From contig CAKKRN010000275.1 in NCBI GenBank assembly GCA_919902745.1, positions 1 through 9,195 on the forward strand: 9,195 bases of DNA, in the 5' to 3' direction. The DNA comes from Syntrophaceae bacterium. GTDB taxonomy: Bacteria; Desulfobacterota; Syntrophia; Syntrophales; UBA5619. Position 1 is the stretch's first letter. The number at the start of each line of letters is the position of its first letter. The position numbers were made by a program, and so were the translations under genes. The notes beneath the pieces are model-generated. The model did no database searches. It saw only the letters and a program-made list of their open reading frames with translations, and had not been told where the DNA came from. This document shows, one piece after another, positions 7,789-9,195 of this stretch.

Positions 7789-7801
7789 CCGCCTTCTTTT
7801 G
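7764..7801 (+). terminator. Probable intrinsic terminator of the secreted-protein gene, overlapping the tRNA promoter
   Basis: The 11-bp perfect stem CAAAAGAAGGC / GCCTTCTTTTG with a 16-nt loop ends in a TTTT run and lies 36 nt after the stop codon at 7728. The stem is A-rich at its base and the loop is large, so strength is uncertain. RNA started at the embedded tRNA promoter (about 7795) would lack the left arm and escape termination. Confidence 0.5.
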
Positions 7802-7833
7802 AAAAGACTGAATGCAGTGCGTCGCGAGGACAA

Positions 7834-7910
<77 letters not shown>

Positions 7911-7919
7911 GGCATGGAT

Positions 7920-7997
7920 GGTGGGTGTAGCTCAGTTGGTTAGAGTGCCGGGTTGTGGCCCCGGAGGCCGAGGGTTCAAATCCCTTCACTCACCCCA
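7920..7997 (+). tRNA. tRNA-His(GTG)
   Basis: Acceptor GTGGGTG (7921-7927) pairs with CACTCAC (7987-7993, one G-T wobble). The extra 5' G that marks histidine tRNAs is at 7920, opposite C73 at 7994, and CCA is encoded at 7995-7997. The anticodon stem CCGGG/CCCGG encloses loop TTGTGGC, with anticodon GTG at 7955-7957. The T-loop is TTCAAAT. It is the only His tRNA in this cluster. Confidence 0.97.
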
Positions 7998-8031
7998 TTA
8001 TTGCATCCGGCCGCGACAGGAAATGGAAAAA

Positions 8032-8108
8032 GCGCCCGTAGCTCAGCTGGATAGAGTCGCAGACTTCGAATCTGTTGGTCGTAGGTTCGAATCCTACCGG
8101 GCGCGCCA
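8032..8108 (+). tRNA. tRNA-Arg(TCG)
   Basis: A 77-nt cloverleaf reading CGA and probably other CGN codons. Acceptor GCGCCCG (8032-8038) pairs with CGGGCGC (8098-8104), followed by G and an encoded CCA (8106-8108). Loop CTTCGAA holds anticodon TCG at 8066-8068. The T-stem GTAGG/CCTAC is perfect. Its first 30 nt or so closely resemble the upstream tRNA-Arg(TCT), suggesting an old duplication. Confidence 0.96.
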
Positions 8109-8140
8109 GATTTCTTTTACAGGTAATCACGACCCAATGT

Positions 8141-8216
8141 GGGCCCTTAGCTCAGCTGGTAGAGCAACTGACTCTTAATCAGTAGGTTGTCGGTTCGATC
8201 CCGACAGGGCTCACCA
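8141..8216 (+). tRNA. tRNA-Lys(CTT)
   Basis: A 76-nt cloverleaf reading AAG. Acceptor GGGCCCT (8141-8147) pairs with AGGGCTC (8206-8212, one G-T wobble), then A and an encoded CCA (8214-8216). The anticodon stem ACTGA/TCAGT encloses CTCTTAA, with the anticodon at 8174-8176. The T-stem GTCGG/CCGAC is perfect. It is the last gene of the operon, directly before the terminator. Confidence 0.97.
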
Positions 8217-8224
8217 ATTAAATC

Positions 8225-8260
8225 AAGGGGTTACAGTGTGAAAGCTGTAACCCCTTTTCT
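8225..8260 (+). terminator. Intrinsic terminator of the tRNA operon
   Basis: A perfect 12-bp stem AAGGGGTTACAG (8225-8236) / CTGTAACCCCTT (8245-8256) with an 8-nt loop is followed by TTTTCT. It starts 9 nt after the CCA of tRNA-Lys. On the minus strand the stem is followed by only a weak T-run, so it acts mainly on plus-strand transcripts. Confidence 0.93.
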
Positions 8261-8276
8261 TCGAGCGGTCATTTCA

Positions 8277-8301
8277 TCCCTCCCCCGTCGAGGGGGAGGG
8301 A
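8277..8301. repeat. G-rich palindrome between convergent units
   Basis: TCCCTCCCCC (8277-8286) and GGGGGAGGGA (8292-8301) are perfect 10-bp arms around GTCGA. Five more G follow on the plus strand (G-runs of 5, 3 and 6 within 8292-8307). It is 17 nt past the hydrolase stop on the minus strand, but no T-run follows on that strand. It may be a dispersed intergenic palindrome or a hairpin protecting the 3' end of the hydrolase mRNA. Confidence 0.55.
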
Positions 8302-8317
8302 GGGGGGCATTTTCATA

Positions 8318-9154
8318 TTAACCGGTGTGCGCCTCCAGCCAGATCTCGACATCCCGCAGCACGCGACCATGTTCCGGTTCGTTGAAGACCTCGTGGTAAA
8401 AGCCCTCGTAGAGGATGATCTTCCGGTCGATGGAGGCCACCCCGTCATGGAGCATCTGCGCGCCGGACGGATGGACCAGACGGTCTGCACCCCCCTGGAG
8501 GATCAAGAGCGGAAGGCTGATCCGGGACGCCTCGGCGCCGACCTGCCTCATCGTCTTGATCATTTCCGCACCCAGCCGCGCCGTAATCATCCCCCGGTAG
8601 ACAAGGGGATCGGTTTCATACGCCTTAACCACCGCCGGATCCCGGCTCACGCCTTCCGCCTCCACTTGTCTCAATCCGAGCCGGGGCATGAGGGCGGAAA
8701 GAACCTTTGCCGCGAAAATGGTGACCGGGGAGATGTCATCCGGCGCCTTGACCGCCGGTGCGGAAAGAACCGCACCGGCCAGCTCGTTCTGGTGGGAGAG
8801 CAGATAGAGCGCGCCGATCAGGCCTCCCATGCTGTGCCCGACGAGAAAAACCGGTTTCTCATTCTGCCAGCCGCGGATCATCTCCCGGAACGATGAGAGC
8901 GTATCCGTATAATCCGCGAACCGTTCCACATAGACCCGTGCACCTTCAGACCGGCCGTGTCCGAGGTGATCGGCTGCATACACGGCATAGCCCAGCGGGA
9001 TGAAGTGATTGACAAGATTCATGTAGCGCCCGCCGTGTTCCGCGAGGCCGTGAACGACGAGGAGTACGGCCTTCGGTTCGGTTTCCGGGAGCCAGTACTG
9101 GTAATAGATCCGGTGGTCCCGCACGCCGTTGAAAAACCCTTCCTGGTGCTTCAT
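8318..9154 (-). CDS. Alpha/beta hydrolase, monoacylglycerol lipase / lysophospholipase type
   Basis: A 278-aa serine hydrolase that probably cleaves acyl esters such as monoacylglycerols or lysophospholipids; the exact substrate is not shown. The oxyanion-hole block is VVHGLAEHGGRY (33-44), the HGxxEHxxRY signature of the monoacylglycerol lipase family. The second family block is ADHLGHGRSEG (61-71). The nucleophile is S108 in GHSMGG, the acid D224 in GGADRLV, and the base H254 in GFYHEVFNEP. A cap region (about 135-205) carries the usual insertion. No signal peptide or membrane segment is seen, so it is probably cytosolic. The ATG at 9152-9154 has AGGAGG 7 nt upstream, a strong site. It converges with the tRNA operon; its promoter lies outside or at the very edge of the window. 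The triad is intact and the length is normal. Confidence 0.92.
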   Translation of the reverse strand: MKHQEGFFNGVRDHRIYYQYWLPETEPKAVLLVVHGLAEHGGRYMNLVNHFIPLGYAVYAADHLGHGRSEGARVYVERFADYTDTLSSFREMIRGWQNEKPVFLVGHSMGGLIGALYLLSHQNELAGAVLSAPAVKAPDDISPVTIFAAKVLSALMPRLGLRQVEAEGVSRDPAVVKAYETDPLVYRGMITARLGAEMIKTMRQVGAEASRISLPLLILQGGADRLVHPSGAQMLHDGVASIDRKIILYEGFYHEVFNEPEHGRVLRDVEIWLEAHTG

Positions 9155-9161
9155 GATCCAT

Positions 9162-9167
9162 CCTCCT
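9162..9167 (-). promoter_or_regulatory. Consensus Shine-Dalgarno site of the hydrolase
   Basis: AGGAGG is 7 nt upstream of the ATG at 9154 and fixes that start. The remaining bases to the window end show no clear promoter. Confidence 0.8.
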
Positions 9168-9195
9168 TCCGGCCCTCCGGCCGCGTTCGGTGTCC

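Larger units (their letters stand above)
7748..7816. repeat. Long interrupted inverted repeat between the secreted-protein gene and tRNA operon
   Basis: Three nested, collinear pairs of arms can be seen: TGCATTCA (7748-7755) with TGAATGCA (7809-7816); TCTT (7758-7761) with AAGA (7804-7807); and CAAAAGAAGGC (7764-7774) with GCCTTCTTTTG (7791-7801). Together they make 23 pairs interrupted by two small internal loops, around a 16-nt apical loop. Both strands can form the structure. Confidence 0.75.

Overview
The window looks like chromosomal DNA of a moderately GC-rich, Gram-negative-like bacterium. A deltaproteobacterial relative (Syntrophales type) is my best guess, from a folate-dependent TrmFO in a dprA-topA-trmFO cluster, tRNA genes with encoded CCA ends, and overall protein style. 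That placement is inference, since no lineage marker such as rRNA is present. I see no prophage, insertion sequence, integrase or CRISPR array.

Layout. (1) 1-782, minus strand: a GntR/FadR-subfamily regulator whose C-terminal end runs off the left edge. Two tandem copies of a 9-bp palindromic operator lie just upstream of its start and downstream of a candidate promoter, as expected for autoregulation. (2) 977-5870, minus strand: a tight operon dprA-topA-trmFO (DNA-processing protein, topoisomerase I, tRNA uridine-54 methyltransferase). dprA and topA overlap by 4 nt, topA starts with TTG, and trmFO follows 20-26 nt after topA. A sigma-70-like promoter with a perfect -35 box precedes dprA. (3) 6055-7728, plus strand, divergent from dprA: a secreted multidomain protein of unknown function. 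It has a signal peptide, Ig/BACON-like domains, a galactose-binding-like module that appears inserted inside one Ig-like domain, and three C-terminal repeats resembling DUF5648. (4) 7748-7816: a long interrupted inverted repeat that acts as a terminator candidate for the secreted-protein gene and also contains a near-consensus promoter for the following tRNA operon. (5) 7834-8216: tRNA-Arg(TCT), tRNA-His(GTG), tRNA-Arg(TCG), tRNA-Lys(CTT), closed by a strong intrinsic terminator. (6) 8318-9154, minus strand: a monoacylglycerol-lipase-like alpha/beta hydrolase converging on the tRNA operon, with a G-rich palindrome between them.

Most genes are housekeeping. The parts worth a second look are the operator array of the GntR regulator, the promoter-inside-terminator arrangement before the tRNAs, and the architecture of the secreted protein. 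I did not find convincing evidence of a wholly new defence or mobile system here.
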